A DNA stretch of 12,701 nucleotides from JANMZO01 sp031383405 (GTDB lineage: Bacteria > Actinomycetota > Acidimicrobiia > Acidimicrobiales > JANYDT01), in NCBI GenBank assembly GCA_031383405.1, contig JANMZO010000294.1, forward strand, positions 1 to 12,701. Reading direction: 5' to 3'. Each line of letters starts with the position of its first letter. Within the stretch, counting starts at the first letter, position 1. The notes beneath the pieces are model-generated. The model was not told the DNA's origin. It did not search any database and saw only the letters and a program-made list of their open reading frames with translations. The position numbers and the translations under genes are program-made. Shown here one piece after another: positions 1 through 6,708 of the stretch.

Positions 1-191
1 CAACCGTGCCGACAACCACGACAACCGTGCCGATAACCACGACAACCGTGCCGATAACCACGACAACCGTGCCGATAACCACGACAACCGTGCCGATAAC
101 CACGACAACCGTGCCGATAACCACGACAACCGTGCCGACAACCACGACAACCGTGCCGATAACCACGACAACCGTGCCGACAACCACGACG
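1..191 (+). repeat. 21-bp in-frame tandem repeat coding for (I/T)TTTTVP
   Basis: Units begin at the GTG codons at 6, 27, 48, 69, 90, 111, 132 and 153, with a last partial unit at 174. Each is GTG CCG ATA/ACA ACC ACG ACA ACC. Copies are identical at the DNA level apart from ATA (Ile) versus ACA (Thr) in the third codon. Each Ile uses ATA, a codon rare in GC-rich actinobacteria. DNA-level identity points to recent expansion or gene conversion. The array is cut by the left edge of the window, so its true length is unknown. Confidence 0.95.
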
Positions 192-764
192 GGCCCGAAC
201 GACACCTTCGACACCAACGTGATCGATTCCTCGAGATGGCTCGTGAGCAGCGGGGGCTCCACGGTCGCTGCCGCCAACCAGCAACTTGAGATCACGCACT
301 CCGCGGGGCCGTGGACGGCCGGCACGGTGCAGAGCGCGACGTCCTACGACCAGACAGGCAGGTCCGTGCAGGTGCAGCTGAAGCGGGCCGCGGGCAACGG
401 CCTCGGCGGGTCGACGTACGGCGAGACGTCGCTGTTTGTGCAACTCGACCCAACGCACTACGCCGAGCTTTGGGTTAGCGGTGGCGCGCTCACTGCATGG
501 GTGAACAATGGGAGCGGCGCCGTGAACCTCACGCCGTCGTGGCCCCGCTACAGCAGCAGCACCATGCAATGGCTGCGCTTCCGGGAGTCCGGAGGCACGA
601 TCTTCTTCGACTACGCAGCCGGGACAACGTCGCCGGGACCTTGGACGCAGCTCGCGTCGACCACGCCCACCTTCGGGCTCACGTCGGTCAGACTGAGGAT
701 GGTGGCCGGGTCGAACGTGACAACCAGTGACGTGACCCAGATCGACAACATTTCAACGAGCTGA
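1..764 (+). CDS. 3' part of a secreted protein: Thr-rich heptad linker plus ConA-like beta-sandwich domain
   Basis: The frame is open at the left edge (codons start at base 3), so the N-terminus is missing and any apparent start inside the repeat is not real. It ends at TGA 762-764. The first ~63 residues are TTTTTVP/ITTTTVP heptads, a flexible, probably O-glycosylated linker or stalk typical of exported actinobacterial proteins. After GPNDTF comes a ~190-aa domain rich in beta-strand-like, Ser/Thr/Gly-containing segments: NDTFDTNVIDSSRW, then SLFVQLDP, AELWVSGG, WLRFRESGGTIFFDYA, a penultimate strand SVRLRMVAG and a final DNIS. This resembles the concanavalin A-like jelly-roll modules that bind or cleave surface glycans. 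I see no catalytic motif, so a binding or adhesion role is more likely than enzymatic activity. It probably forms a separate transcription unit, because a ~320-bp gap with its own promoter follows. The reading frame is certain; the fold is inferred from pattern only. Confidence 0.8.
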   Translation, partial: TVPTTTTTVPITTTTVPITTTTVPITTTTVPITTTTVPITTTTVPTTTTTVPITTTTVPTTTTGPNDTFDTNVIDSSRWLVSSGGSTVAAANQQLEITHSAGPWTAGTVQSATSYDQTGRSVQVQLKRAAGNGLGGSTYGETSLFVQLDPTHYAELWVSGGALTAWVNNGSGAVNLTPSWPRYSSSTMQWLRFRESGGTIFFDYAAGTTSPGPWTQLASTTPTFGLTSVRLRMVAGSNVTTSDVTQIDNISTS

Positions 765-945
765 TGGCCCTCGTGGGCGTCGTGAGATCAGCTTTAGTTG
801 TGGCCGACGACGGTCGATGATCCGTTTTGTGTGTTGTTCACCCTCCGCGATTGGGAAAACTCTGCCGGGAACGGCTGCACTCTCGTCTCCGCGGGCGAGC
901 ACACACCTGCTGTGTCCGTCGCGAGCACTCTTTCGAAGCGGATGC

Positions 946-963
946 CGGAACCTTCGGCTTCCG
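946..963 (+). other. UUCG-capped hairpin upstream of the promoter
   Basis: CGGAA (946-950) pairs with TTCCG (959-963) around C-C-TTCG-G-C: a 5-bp stem, a C/C mismatch, then a C-G-closed TTCG tetraloop. It lies upstream of the predicted promoter, so it would be in the 3' UTR of the upstream gene rather than the operon leader. No T-run follows directly, so this is at best a weak terminator or a 3'-end stabiliser. Confidence 0.3.
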
Positions 964-1002
964 CTCGGCAAACAACCACAGAGAGCAGGTATTTTTGACC
1001 TA

Positions 1003-1031
1003 TTGACACTTTGGGTGGGCGTTGGTTTGAT
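1003..1031 (+). promoter_or_regulatory. Predicted sigma70-type promoter of the glycan operon
   Basis: A perfect -35 hexamer TTGACA lies at 1003-1008. After a 17-nt spacer, TTTGAT at 1026-1031 matches TATAAT at 4 of 6 positions. Transcription would start near 1038, giving a short leader of about 45 nt before the ATG at 1083. This is the only promoter-like site I found before the run of overlapping genes, so it probably drives the whole cluster. Confidence 0.55.
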
Positions 1032-1070
1032 ATTCACGGCTGAACACGTTTTCAGATCCGTGTAGTACCC

Positions 1071-1076
1071 AAGGAG
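1071..1076 (+). promoter_or_regulatory. Shine-Dalgarno for the first operon gene
   Basis: AAGGAG lies 6 nt before the ATG at 1083. It supports that start over the in-frame ATG at 1143 (residue 21), although the conserved glycosyltransferase domain starts only after residue ~38. Confidence 0.7.
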
Positions 1077-1082
1077 AAACAA

Positions 1083-1868
1083 ATGCTTCCCACAACATCG
1101 CACCAAGGCACGACGCATGGCGATTCCAGGAAGGGTGGGCCAATGCTTGTTTCGGTCGGGACGACTGCCCCGGGCCACACGCCGAGCAGTCAGACGCCCT
1201 CGGTCACCATCGTCATCCCCGCGCTGAACGAGGCCGGCAATCTCCCGTCAGTGCTGCCGCGCATCCCGCTGTGGGTGCATGAGGTCATCCTCGTCGACGG
1301 GGGATCGACCGACAACACGATCGAGGTTGCCCAACGATTGCTTCCCGATATCCGGATTGTCCACCAAACCGGAAGAGGAAAGGGCGACGCGCTTGGCGCA
1401 GGATTTCGTATGGCAACGGGCGACGTGATTGCGATGATCGACGCCGACGGGTCGACCGACCCGTGCGAGATCCCGCGGTTTCTGTCAGCGCTGCGTACTG
1501 GCGCGGATTTCGTGAAGGGAACGCGTTACGTGCAGGGCGGCGGTTCGCAGGATCTGACGGCGTTTCGGTCGCTCGGAAATCGCGCTCTTACCGGGATCGT
1601 GAACACTTTCTGGCGAACGAACTACACCGATCTTTGCTATGGCTACATAGCATTCTGGCGACACCATCTGAATGTCCTGACGCCGGATTGCCGTGGTTTC
1701 GAGATCGAGACACTGCTTTGCATCCGAGCAGCCGGCCGAGGTCTGCGGGTGGCCGAGGTTGCCAGTTACGAATCGAGTCGCATCTCTGGAACCAGCAACC
1801 TGCACGCCACGAGGGACGGGATCCGTGTCTTCCGGACCATCATCTCGGAGCTGGCGAAACCGTGGTGA
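1083..1868 (+). CDS. GT2 glycosyltransferase, dolichyl/polyprenyl-phosphate mannose synthase-like
   Basis: 261 aa. A family-2, GT-A-fold glycosyltransferase that would use a nucleotide sugar at the inner membrane face. The domain opens at about residue 40 with VTIVIPALNEAGNL. VDGGSTDNT (D72) is the nucleotide-binding loop. GRGKGDALGAGF is characteristic of the DPM1-like subfamily. DADGSTDP holds the metal-binding D120-x-D122. The later YGYIAFWR and GFEIETLL segments also fit DPM1-like enzymes. There is no C-terminal membrane anchor, so it is probably a soluble or peripheral enzyme making a polyprenyl-phosphate sugar or adding one sugar to a lipid-linked chain. The ~37-aa N-terminal extension is polar and unconserved in appearance. 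First gene of the cluster; its TGA overlaps the GTG of the next gene. Family is secure; donor sugar and acceptor cannot be told from sequence. Confidence 0.92.
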   Translation: MLPTTSHQGTTHGDSRKGGPMLVSVGTTAPGHTPSSQTPSVTIVIPALNEAGNLPSVLPRIPLWVHEVILVDGGSTDNTIEVAQRLLPDIRIVHQTGRGKGDALGAGFRMATGDVIAMIDADGSTDPCEIPRFLSALRTGADFVKGTRYVQGGGSQDLTAFRSLGNRALTGIVNTFWRTNYTDLCYGYIAFWRHHLNVLTPDCRGFEIETLLCIRAAGRGLRVAEVASYESSRISGTSNLHATRDGIRVFRTIISELAKPW

Positions 1869-2803
1869 CCGGAGCGTCGCCAGAGGCGCGCCCGTCCATA
1901 TCCGTAATAATTTGTGCACATAGTTTAGACCGATGGGAACTCCTCCGGTCGGCCGTGTCCTCGGCTACCGCCGAGAAACCCGACGACGTGATCGTGGTCA
2001 TCGACCACAACGACAGACTGCTGATGAACGCGGTCGAGGGTCTGACCGGGACCAGTGGTCCGACCCGGATCCGGGTCATCGCCAATTCACACCAATCCGG
2101 GTTGTCAGGTGCGCGAAACACGGGAATCGAATCCACCGACGCCACGATCGTCGCGTTTATCGATGACGACGCCGAAGTGATTCCCGGATGGATGCGACAT
2201 CTCCTCGCACCGTTTTCCGATACCACTGTCGTGGCAGTGGGTGGTCGGGCCATGCCGGCGCGACCCGACCGCTTTCCAGCCTGGTGGCCGCCCGAATACA
2301 ACTGGGTCGTGGGCTGCTCGTGGGCCGGGTTGCCCGAGGCTCTGACCGAGGTTCGAAACGTGATCGGCTGCTGCATGGCGTTCCGCCGAGACGCTCTCGT
2401 CGAAACAGACGGCTTTGACCCGGCACTCGGCCGGGTCGGGTCGAACGCCGCAGGTTGCGAGGAAACGGAACTTTGCATCCGGCTCCGCCGGGGCGGTGCC
2501 CGCGTCCTTTACGAACCGCGGGCGACCGTGCTCCATCACGTCGATGACCGTCGCCTGACCGCCCGGTACTTCGTTCGTCGTTGCTGGTCCGAAGGACGCT
2601 CAAAAGCCCGCATCAGTCGCAGGCTCGACGGCGGGTCACTCGGCCCGGAGCGCCGCTTCGCGATCGATGCTGTCCGTCAGTCGATCAGCACCGGTACCCG
2701 GGCCACGCTGCGTCTTGAGTGGTCAGGCATTGCCCGCGCTGCTGCCCTCGTGGGCGGACTCTGCACAACCGGTCTCGGTTTCGCCTGGCCGGTTCGGGGA
2801 TAG
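1865..2803 (+). CDS. GT2 family glycosyltransferase (second)
   Basis: 312 aa from GTG 1865, which overlaps the previous stop as GTGA; GTG 1862 is the adjacent alternative, and GGAG at 1847-1850 is the nearest SD. An upstream in-frame ATG at 1463 lies deep inside the preceding gene and is rejected. The domain begins at SISVIICAHSLDRWELL. VIDHN follows, then the GARNTGIESTDATIVAFIDDD segment with acidic triad D100-D102 binding metal and sugar nucleotide. GCCMAFRRDAL and GCEETELCIRLRRGG form the acceptor/catalytic ED-type region. The VIICAHSLDRW opening resembles an actinobacterial GT2 clade often annotated as glucuronosyl/glucosyl-lipid transferases (from memory, not verified). The C-terminal ~40 residues (IARAAALVGGLCTTGLGF) are hydrophobic enough for peripheral membrane attachment. 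Likely adds a sugar to a lipid-linked glycan. Confidence 0.9.
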   Translation: MTGASPEARPSISVIICAHSLDRWELLRSAVSSATAEKPDDVIVVIDHNDRLLMNAVEGLTGTSGPTRIRVIANSHQSGLSGARNTGIESTDATIVAFIDDDAEVIPGWMRHLLAPFSDTTVVAVGGRAMPARPDRFPAWWPPEYNWVVGCSWAGLPEALTEVRNVIGCCMAFRRDALVETDGFDPALGRVGSNAAGCEETELCIRLRRGGARVLYEPRATVLHHVDDRRLTARYFVRRCWSEGRSKARISRRLDGGSLGPERRFAIDAVRQSISTGTRATLRLEWSGIARAAALVGGLCTTGLGFAWPVRG

Positions 2804-2810
2804 GTCGAGC

Positions 2811-3797
2811 GTGGCACCAGAAATTTCCGTCCTGATCGCAACGCGAAACCGCACCGTCTCGCTGGAGCGCGCCATCCGTTCGGTGTTGGCATCCGAGCAT
2901 CCGCCGTTCGAGATCGTGGTTGTCGACAACGCCCCTGACACCACCGACACGGAGCGGCTCATCGAGACCACGTTCGGTGGCGACGCCAGAGTCCGTTATG
3001 TGCATGAACCGATACCGGGTCTGGCCAGGGCCCACAACACGGGCCTCCGGGTTGTGTCGTCCATGTACGTGGCGATCACCGACGACGATGTCGTTGTCGA
3101 CCCGTCTTGGCTTACCCACATCACACACGCGTTCGCAACCGACGTCCGGGTGGTCTGCGTTACGGGCGCGATCCGCGCCGCAGAACTCGAAACGCCCGCC
3201 CAGCGCTGGGCGGACCAGCATCTTGGTTTCCACAAAGGCGAGAAACGGACGACATACAATCTTGGCGAGCATCGTCCCGCCAATCCGCTGTTCCCGTACG
3301 TCGCCGGTTCATTGGGTTCGGGCGCGAACATGTCGTTCCGCACCTCGTTCCTTCAGGAAATCGGAGGTTTCGACCCCGCGCTCGGCGCCGGCAGCAAAGC
3401 ACAGGGAGGCGACGATCTCGCAGTGTTCTTTGAGGTCGTTGTGCGTGGGTATTCACTGGTCTACGAGCCGGCGGCACTCGTGCACCATTTCCACCATCGT
3501 ACGTTCGAACAACTCGAGCGGCAGGTTTCCGGATACGGCGTCGGGTTGGGGGCATTCCTCACGAAAGTCATCGTCGACCGACCGACCCGCGTGTTCCCGC
3601 TCGTCCTCCGAGTGGGGAGGGGCATCCGACATCTCTACGTGATGCGTGACGGGCAACCCGGTCCCGAGGAAACCGGCTACGACTCTAGATTCCGGGTACT
3701 TCAACGACGGGAACGCTTCGCAGCGCTCAGCGGTCCGCTGGCGTATGCGCGGTCGCGTTGGGCGACACGTCGCGCATGGTCGGGAGGAACGACGTGA
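2811..3797 (+). CDS. GT2 family glycosyltransferase (third)
   Basis: 328 aa from GTG 2811, 7 nt after the previous stop, with a modest SD (AGGT at 2802-2805). The upstream in-frame start at 2667 would overlap the previous gene by ~140 bp and adds no domain residues. The GT-A domain starts at once: EISVLIATRNRTVSLERAI, VVVDNAP, GLARAHNTGL, then AITDDDVVVDPSWL with D91-D93 as the metal/nucleotide-binding triad. SGANMSFR and GGFDPALG precede GGDDLAVFFEVVVRGY, which carries the catalytic acidic pair, and YEPAALVHHFH. The architecture parallels the second glycosyltransferase, but the two proteins differ enough to suggest different linkages rather than a recent duplication. No membrane segment is obvious. 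The stop overlaps the next gene's GTG (GTGA). Confidence 0.9.
   Translation: MAPEISVLIATRNRTVSLERAIRSVLASEHPPFEIVVVDNAPDTTDTERLIETTFGGDARVRYVHEPIPGLARAHNTGLRVVSSMYVAITDDDVVVDPSWLTHITHAFATDVRVVCVTGAIRAAELETPAQRWADQHLGFHKGEKRTTYNLGEHRPANPLFPYVAGSLGSGANMSFRTSFLQEIGGFDPALGAGSKAQGGDDLAVFFEVVVRGYSLVYEPAALVHHFHHRTFEQLERQVSGYGVGLGAFLTKVIVDRPTRVFPLVLRVGRGIRHLYVMRDGQPGPEETGYDSRFRVLQRRERFAALSGPLAYARSRWATRRAWSGGTT
3782..3788 (+). promoter_or_regulatory. Strong Shine-Dalgarno fixing the deacetylase start
   Basis: GGGAGGA lies 5 nt before GTG 3794 and is among the best SD matches in the window. It favours this start over the upstream in-frame ATG at 3758. Confidence 0.65.
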
Positions 3798-4591
3798 CCC
3801 CCGTTCCGATCCTGCTCTACCACTCGATCTCCGACCATCCGTCGCCGGTTCTGGCTGACTACACGCTCGCGCCGTCGATGTTGGCCGAGCATGCTGCGGT
3901 GATCGCCGATCAGGGCTGGCTGGCCGTCACCATCACCGAACTCAACCGTCGCATCTCCGAGGGAGAACTCGGCGACACGCGCACACTTGCGATCACGTTC
4001 GATGACGGGTTTGCCGATAACGCCGAGGAAGCCGCCGGTGTTCTCGCCGATCACAGCCTCGCTGCGACGCTCTACGTTGCGAGCGGCACTGTTGGCTCCA
4101 CCTGCAGTTGGCTCGGTTCCGGCGAACGGCGGCCGATGGCTTCATGGCAGCAGCTCCGCGACCTCAGTGCCGCAGGGTGGGAGATCGGCGCTCATTCCGT
4201 AACCCACCCGGAACTCGATATCGTCCCCGCACACCGGGCCTCACGCGAGATCATCGAGTCACGGATCACCTTGCAGGACGGTCTCGGCCTCGGTATTGAC
4301 TCGTTCGCCTACCCGCACGGCTACCACACAAACCAGACCCGCGACGCGGTGATCGCCGCCGGCTTCGACAACGCCTGCGCCGTGCGGAACAGACCGAGCA
4401 GCGATGTCGATGACCGGTTCGCCCGAGCCCGGCTGACGATTCCCGCCACGCTCACCGGCGATGGCCTGGCGCTGCTTTTGTGCCAGGTCGACCGGCCTCG
4501 GTCTGGCGAAACCCTGGGCGGCCGATGCTCGAGACGGGTCTGGCGAACGTACCGAAAAGTGCGCAGGCTGGCCGGAAAGGGTGTCCGGTGA
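3794..4591 (+). CDS. Polysaccharide deacetylase (NodB homology domain, CE4)
   Basis: 265 aa. Removes N- or O-acetyl groups from sugars using a metal-bound Asp-His-His site. PVPILLYHSISD opens the protein as in many EPS-locus deacetylases. Motif 1 is TFDDGF: D70 is the likely catalytic base and D71 a metal ligand. Motif 2 is HSVTHP, with H134 and H138 as metal ligands. Motif 3 is the SFAYPHG segment (170-176), in place of the usual R-x-P-[YF]-G form. The end is an Arg/Lys-rich tail. No signal peptide is visible from either possible start, so it may act in the cytoplasm on a lipid-linked intermediate rather than on the exported polymer; this is inference. It overlaps the preceding glycosyltransferase and the following small ORF by 4 nt each (GTGA). 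Family assignment is firm; the substrate is unknown. Confidence 0.9.
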   Translation: MTPVPILLYHSISDHPSPVLADYTLAPSMLAEHAAVIADQGWLAVTITELNRRISEGELGDTRTLAITFDDGFADNAEEAAGVLADHSLAATLYVASGTVGSTCSWLGSGERRPMASWQQLRDLSAAGWEIGAHSVTHPELDIVPAHRASREIIESRITLQDGLGLGIDSFAYPHGYHTNQTRDAVIAAGFDNACAVRNRPSSDVDDRFARARLTIPATLTGDGLALLLCQVDRPRSGETLGGRCSRRVWRTYRKVRRLAGKGVR

Positions 4592-4788
4592 ACTCCGGCG
4601 GACCAACTGACCGTGACTACGCGGTGGCCGTGGTGCGTCAAGCTTCGGCCCGGCTCGTGAAAGCCCCGCCCTTGCATGTCGACCCGAATCGCACCAACCC
4701 GTCACGCATGACGCTCGACTTCGGCCGCAACGCGAACGAACAGGTAACCGAATGCCAAACCGCAGTTCACAGGTCGTTCCATCGATGA
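4588..4788 (+). CDS. Possible small coupled protein, 66 aa, unknown function
   Basis: I do not recognise this protein. GTG 4588 overlaps the deacetylase stop as GTGA, and its own TGA (4786-4788) overlaps an ATG at 4785 in the frame of the next gene as ATGA. It therefore fits the stop-start coupling used across this cluster. GGAAAGGG at 4573-4580 could serve as SD. Counted by eye, about 70% of third codon positions are G/C and second positions are clearly lower, as expected for coding DNA here. The product is hydrophilic, with no membrane segment, signal peptide or cysteine motif: VNSGGPTDRD, a short AVAVVRQASARLVKAP stretch, then polar residues. Alternatively, 4592-4751 is non-coding spacer and the overlaps are coincidental. 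Confidence 0.42.
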   Translation: MNSGGPTDRDYAVAVVRQASARLVKAPPLHVDPNRTNPSRMTLDFGRNANEQVTECQTAVHRSFHR

Positions 4789-5858
4789 TGCTCACCATGA
4801 AACCAGATTCGCAGTCGAGCGCGTTTGTGACGAATGTTGTTTCCCCGCCGACGCGTGATGCGTGGCAGGCGGTTGTCGATTCCGACAGCAGGGCGCTGGT
4901 CACACAGACGCCGCAGTGGACGGCCGCCATGGTGGAAACCGGCACGTTCGTGGACCGGAGCCGGATGTACGAATTCGACGACGGGCGTCGGTTCGTGCTT
5001 CCGCTCGCTCGCCGGAAAGGTGCCGCGGGAGCCGTTCTGGGAGACCAGGGCTTTCCCAATGGCTGGGGAATCGGTGGACTGGTGGGATCCGGACTCGATG
5101 CAAACGTGGTCAAAGCCGTGTTCGCCGAACTCGCCCAAAGCGGTGTCTCGCGTGTGCAGATCCGGCCGAATCCGCTCGACGGCGAGGCGTTCCGTCGCGG
5201 AGCCCCCGCGAATTCGGTCGCTCTGTACCGCCGCGCCCACGTGATCGACCTGCGGGGTGGGACCGATGATGTGTGGCAGAGGTTCTCCAAAGCCGCCAGA
5301 CGCGGTGTTCGCAAAGGGGAGAAGGCCGGCCTCGATATCGAACAGGGACACGGCGAGCATCTGGTGCGCGAGTACTACGCGCTCCATCTCAAATCGGTGG
5401 AGCGCTGGGCTGCTCAGCAGCACGAACCGTTGCCACTCGCGAAGTTTCGGGCCGAGCGCCGCGACGGACTCGCCAAATGGCTCACGATCGCACGGGTGCT
5501 CGGACCGCAGTGCCGTGTGTCGGTGGCGCGGCTGAACGGACGTCCTGTCGGAGCCGCAGTCGTGCTTTGCGGCCCAAACGGTCATGAGACGCGAAGCGCG
5601 TTCGACCGCGACCTCATCAACGGGTCAGACCCCACCTACGTCCTCACCTGGCTGGGCATCTGCGAATCAGCGCGGCAGGGCGCCCAGTGGTACCACCTCG
5701 GGGAGACGGGCACCTCTGCACGCCTGGCCGATTTCAAGGAGCGTTTCGCAGCTGTCGGATACGACTACGCCGACTATCGGCTCGAACGATTTCCGGTCAC
5801 CCGGGCCGACAAATTCGTTCGGGGGGTCGTCAAACGGGCGATCCGATTCAAGGATTGA
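4752..5858 (+). CDS. FemAB/BioF2-like GNAT acyltransferase (Acetyltransf_6 type)
   Basis: 368 aa from ATG 4752 (AGGT 7 nt upstream). ATG 4785, coupled to the small ORF's stop, would give 357 aa, and the conserved part starts well after both. The pattern is that of FemAB-related double-GNAT proteins. The first half has TQTPQWTAAMVETG and a GDQGFPNGWGIGGL loop. FSKAARRGVRKGEKAGL (from F178) is the basic segment found in this family. RVSVARLNGRPVGAAVVL is the second GNAT core. YHLGETGTSARLADFKERF (G317 to about 331, with K329) is the characteristic C-terminal motif. Relatives transfer an amino acid from aminoacyl-tRNA (FemX/A/B) or an acyl group; close relatives occur in EPS and exosortase-type loci. 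Here it probably acylates or aminoacylates the glycan or its lipid-linked precursor (inference). No signal peptide; cytoplasmic. Confidence 0.85.
   Translation: MPNRSSQVVPSMMLTMKPDSQSSAFVTNVVSPPTRDAWQAVVDSDSRALVTQTPQWTAAMVETGTFVDRSRMYEFDDGRRFVLPLARRKGAAGAVLGDQGFPNGWGIGGLVGSGLDANVVKAVFAELAQSGVSRVQIRPNPLDGEAFRRGAPANSVALYRRAHVIDLRGGTDDVWQRFSKAARRGVRKGEKAGLDIEQGHGEHLVREYYALHLKSVERWAAQQHEPLPLAKFRAERRDGLAKWLTIARVLGPQCRVSVARLNGRPVGAAVVLCGPNGHETRSAFDRDLINGSDPTYVLTWLGICESARQGAQWYHLGETGTSARLADFKERFAAVGYDYADYRLERFPVTRADKFVRGVVKRAIRFKD
5850..5854 (+). promoter_or_regulatory. Shine-Dalgarno for the GH16 gene
   Basis: AAGGA lies 5 nt before ATG 5860 and overlaps the end of the acyltransferase gene. It selects the start that gives the protein a signal peptide, over the in-frame ATG 5584 further upstream. 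Confidence 0.6.
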
Positions 5859-5859
5859 C

Positions 5860-6708
5860 ATGCATTTTTCGCACCGGTCACGGCGGATTGTCGTTGCGAT
5901 GACGCTGTTTGCGTCCTACGTCGCGCTGCCCCCGCACGCCTACTCGAGCGCGTGGGGAGCGACGCGCTCCCCGGCGGCACGGGGCCCGCTGGTTTTCGCG
6001 GACGAATTCACCCGGTCAGGCATGGATATATCGCGTTGGAACTTCTGCCACTGGTGGGGTCCGACGGGGTGCACCATTGCCGGTAACAACGAGCTCCAGT
6101 GGTACACACCCGGGCAGGTCGAGCAGGTCCGCGGGTCCTTGCGCCTCACCGCGGTGCGATCACCGGTGAACGGGTCAGACGGAAAGCGATACGAGTACCG
6201 GTCCGGCATGGTGACCACCGGAGCGGTCAGTGAGGAGGGATCGAAAGCAAAGTTCGCATTTCGGTACGGATACCTGGAGGCGCGCGTCAGTATTCCGCGC
6301 GGGGCCGGGCTCTGGCCGGCCCTCTGGCTCCTCCCGACCACCAATCGGTCGCGGCCCGAGGTCGACATTCTTGAAGTCAGGGGGTCGCAGACCAATGCAC
6401 TGTCGATGCACCTCCACACGAACGACACACGTGGAAACCGAAAATCCCGGGGCGAGCATTGGACCGGATCGGATCTTGCGATCGGTTGGCACACGTTCGC
6501 GCTCGACTGGCAACCGCGGTCGCTGACGTGGTTGGTCGACGGGCGCGAAGCGTGGCGAGTGGTCGGAGACGAGGTCCCATCCGAACCGATGTACATCGTG
6601 GCGAACCTCGCCGTCGGCGGCGACTGGCCGGGTTCACCGACTTCGGTGACCCCGTTTCCGTCGACGTTCTCGATCGACTACCTGCGCGTGTGGGGTTACC
6701 CGCAATGA
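5860..6708 (+). CDS. Secreted GH16 family glycoside hydrolase (beta-glucanase/laminarinase type)
   Basis: 282 aa from ATG 5860, 1 nt after the previous stop. Sec-type signal peptide: basic HFSHRSRR, hydrophobic core IVVAMTLFASYVALPP, likely cleavage near residues 29-34. The mature GH16 jelly-roll domain starts at LVFADEFTRSGMDISRW. NNELQWYT and the conserved GLWPALWLLP lead to the active site EVDILE: E167 (nucleophile), D169 and E172 (acid/base), in the ExDxxE form with the beta-bulge typical of laminarinase/lichenase-like members. MHLHTND, WHTFALDWQP and YLRVWGYP close the fold. All catalytic residues are present, so it should be active, retaining cleavage or transglycosylation of a beta-1,3/1,4-linked polymer. 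Inside a biosynthetic cluster, enzymes of this class usually trim nascent EPS (as ExoK does for succinoglycan). The stop overlaps the next start as ATGA. Confidence 0.93.
   Translation: MHFSHRSRRIVVAMTLFASYVALPPHAYSSAWGATRSPAARGPLVFADEFTRSGMDISRWNFCHWWGPTGCTIAGNNELQWYTPGQVEQVRGSLRLTAVRSPVNGSDGKRYEYRSGMVTTGAVSEEGSKAKFAFRYGYLEARVSIPRGAGLWPALWLLPTTNRSRPEVDILEVRGSQTNALSMHLHTNDTRGNRKSRGEHWTGSDLAIGWHTFALDWQPRSLTWLVDGREAWRVVGDEVPSEPMYIVANLAVGGDWPGSPTSVTPFPSTFSIDYLRVWGYPQ

Larger units (their letters stand above)
765..1082. other. Intergenic region with hairpins and the operon promoter
   Basis: No convincing gene was found in these 318 bases: the small ORFs on both strands lack SD sequences and look compositional. 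It holds an inverted repeat ACACA/TGTGT at 901-915 with a 5-nt spacer, a hairpin closed by a TTCG tetraloop at 946-963, a promoter at 1003-1031 and an SD at 1071-1076. An 8-bp direct repeat GCGAGCAC occurs at 893-900 and 921-928. I recognise no riboswitch class and no intrinsic terminator with a U-tract. Confidence 0.6.

Noticed and set aside
1..191. CRISPR array at either repeat region (1-191 or 12531-12701)
   Set aside because: Units are directly contiguous with no variable spacers and are in frame with coding sequence.
805..816. Small hairpin CGAC/GTCG followed by a TTTT a few bases later, as a terminator of the left gene
   Set aside because: Only a 4-bp stem and the T-run is not adjacent; too weak to call.
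765..1082. A cyclic-di-GMP, cyclic-di-AMP or other riboswitch before the operon
   Set aside because: I looked for GEMM- and ydaO-like conserved segments and saw none; the predicted leader is only about 45 nt.
2920..3642. 240-aa + strand ORF, and a similar 294-aa ORF at 6983-7867
   Set aside because: Frame-shifted shadows of a GT2 and the flippase; Arg/Ser/Thr-rich products without motifs.
4259..5314. Minus-strand ORF of 351 aa
   Set aside because: Antisense to the deacetylase and acyltransferase, both with clear motifs; its product is Arg/Ser/Pro-rich without domain features.
6459..6704. Longer N-terminus for the flippase fusion (82 extra residues)
   Set aside because: It lies inside the GH16 gene out of frame, codes an Arg-rich stretch, and ATG 6705 makes the usual ATGA overlap.
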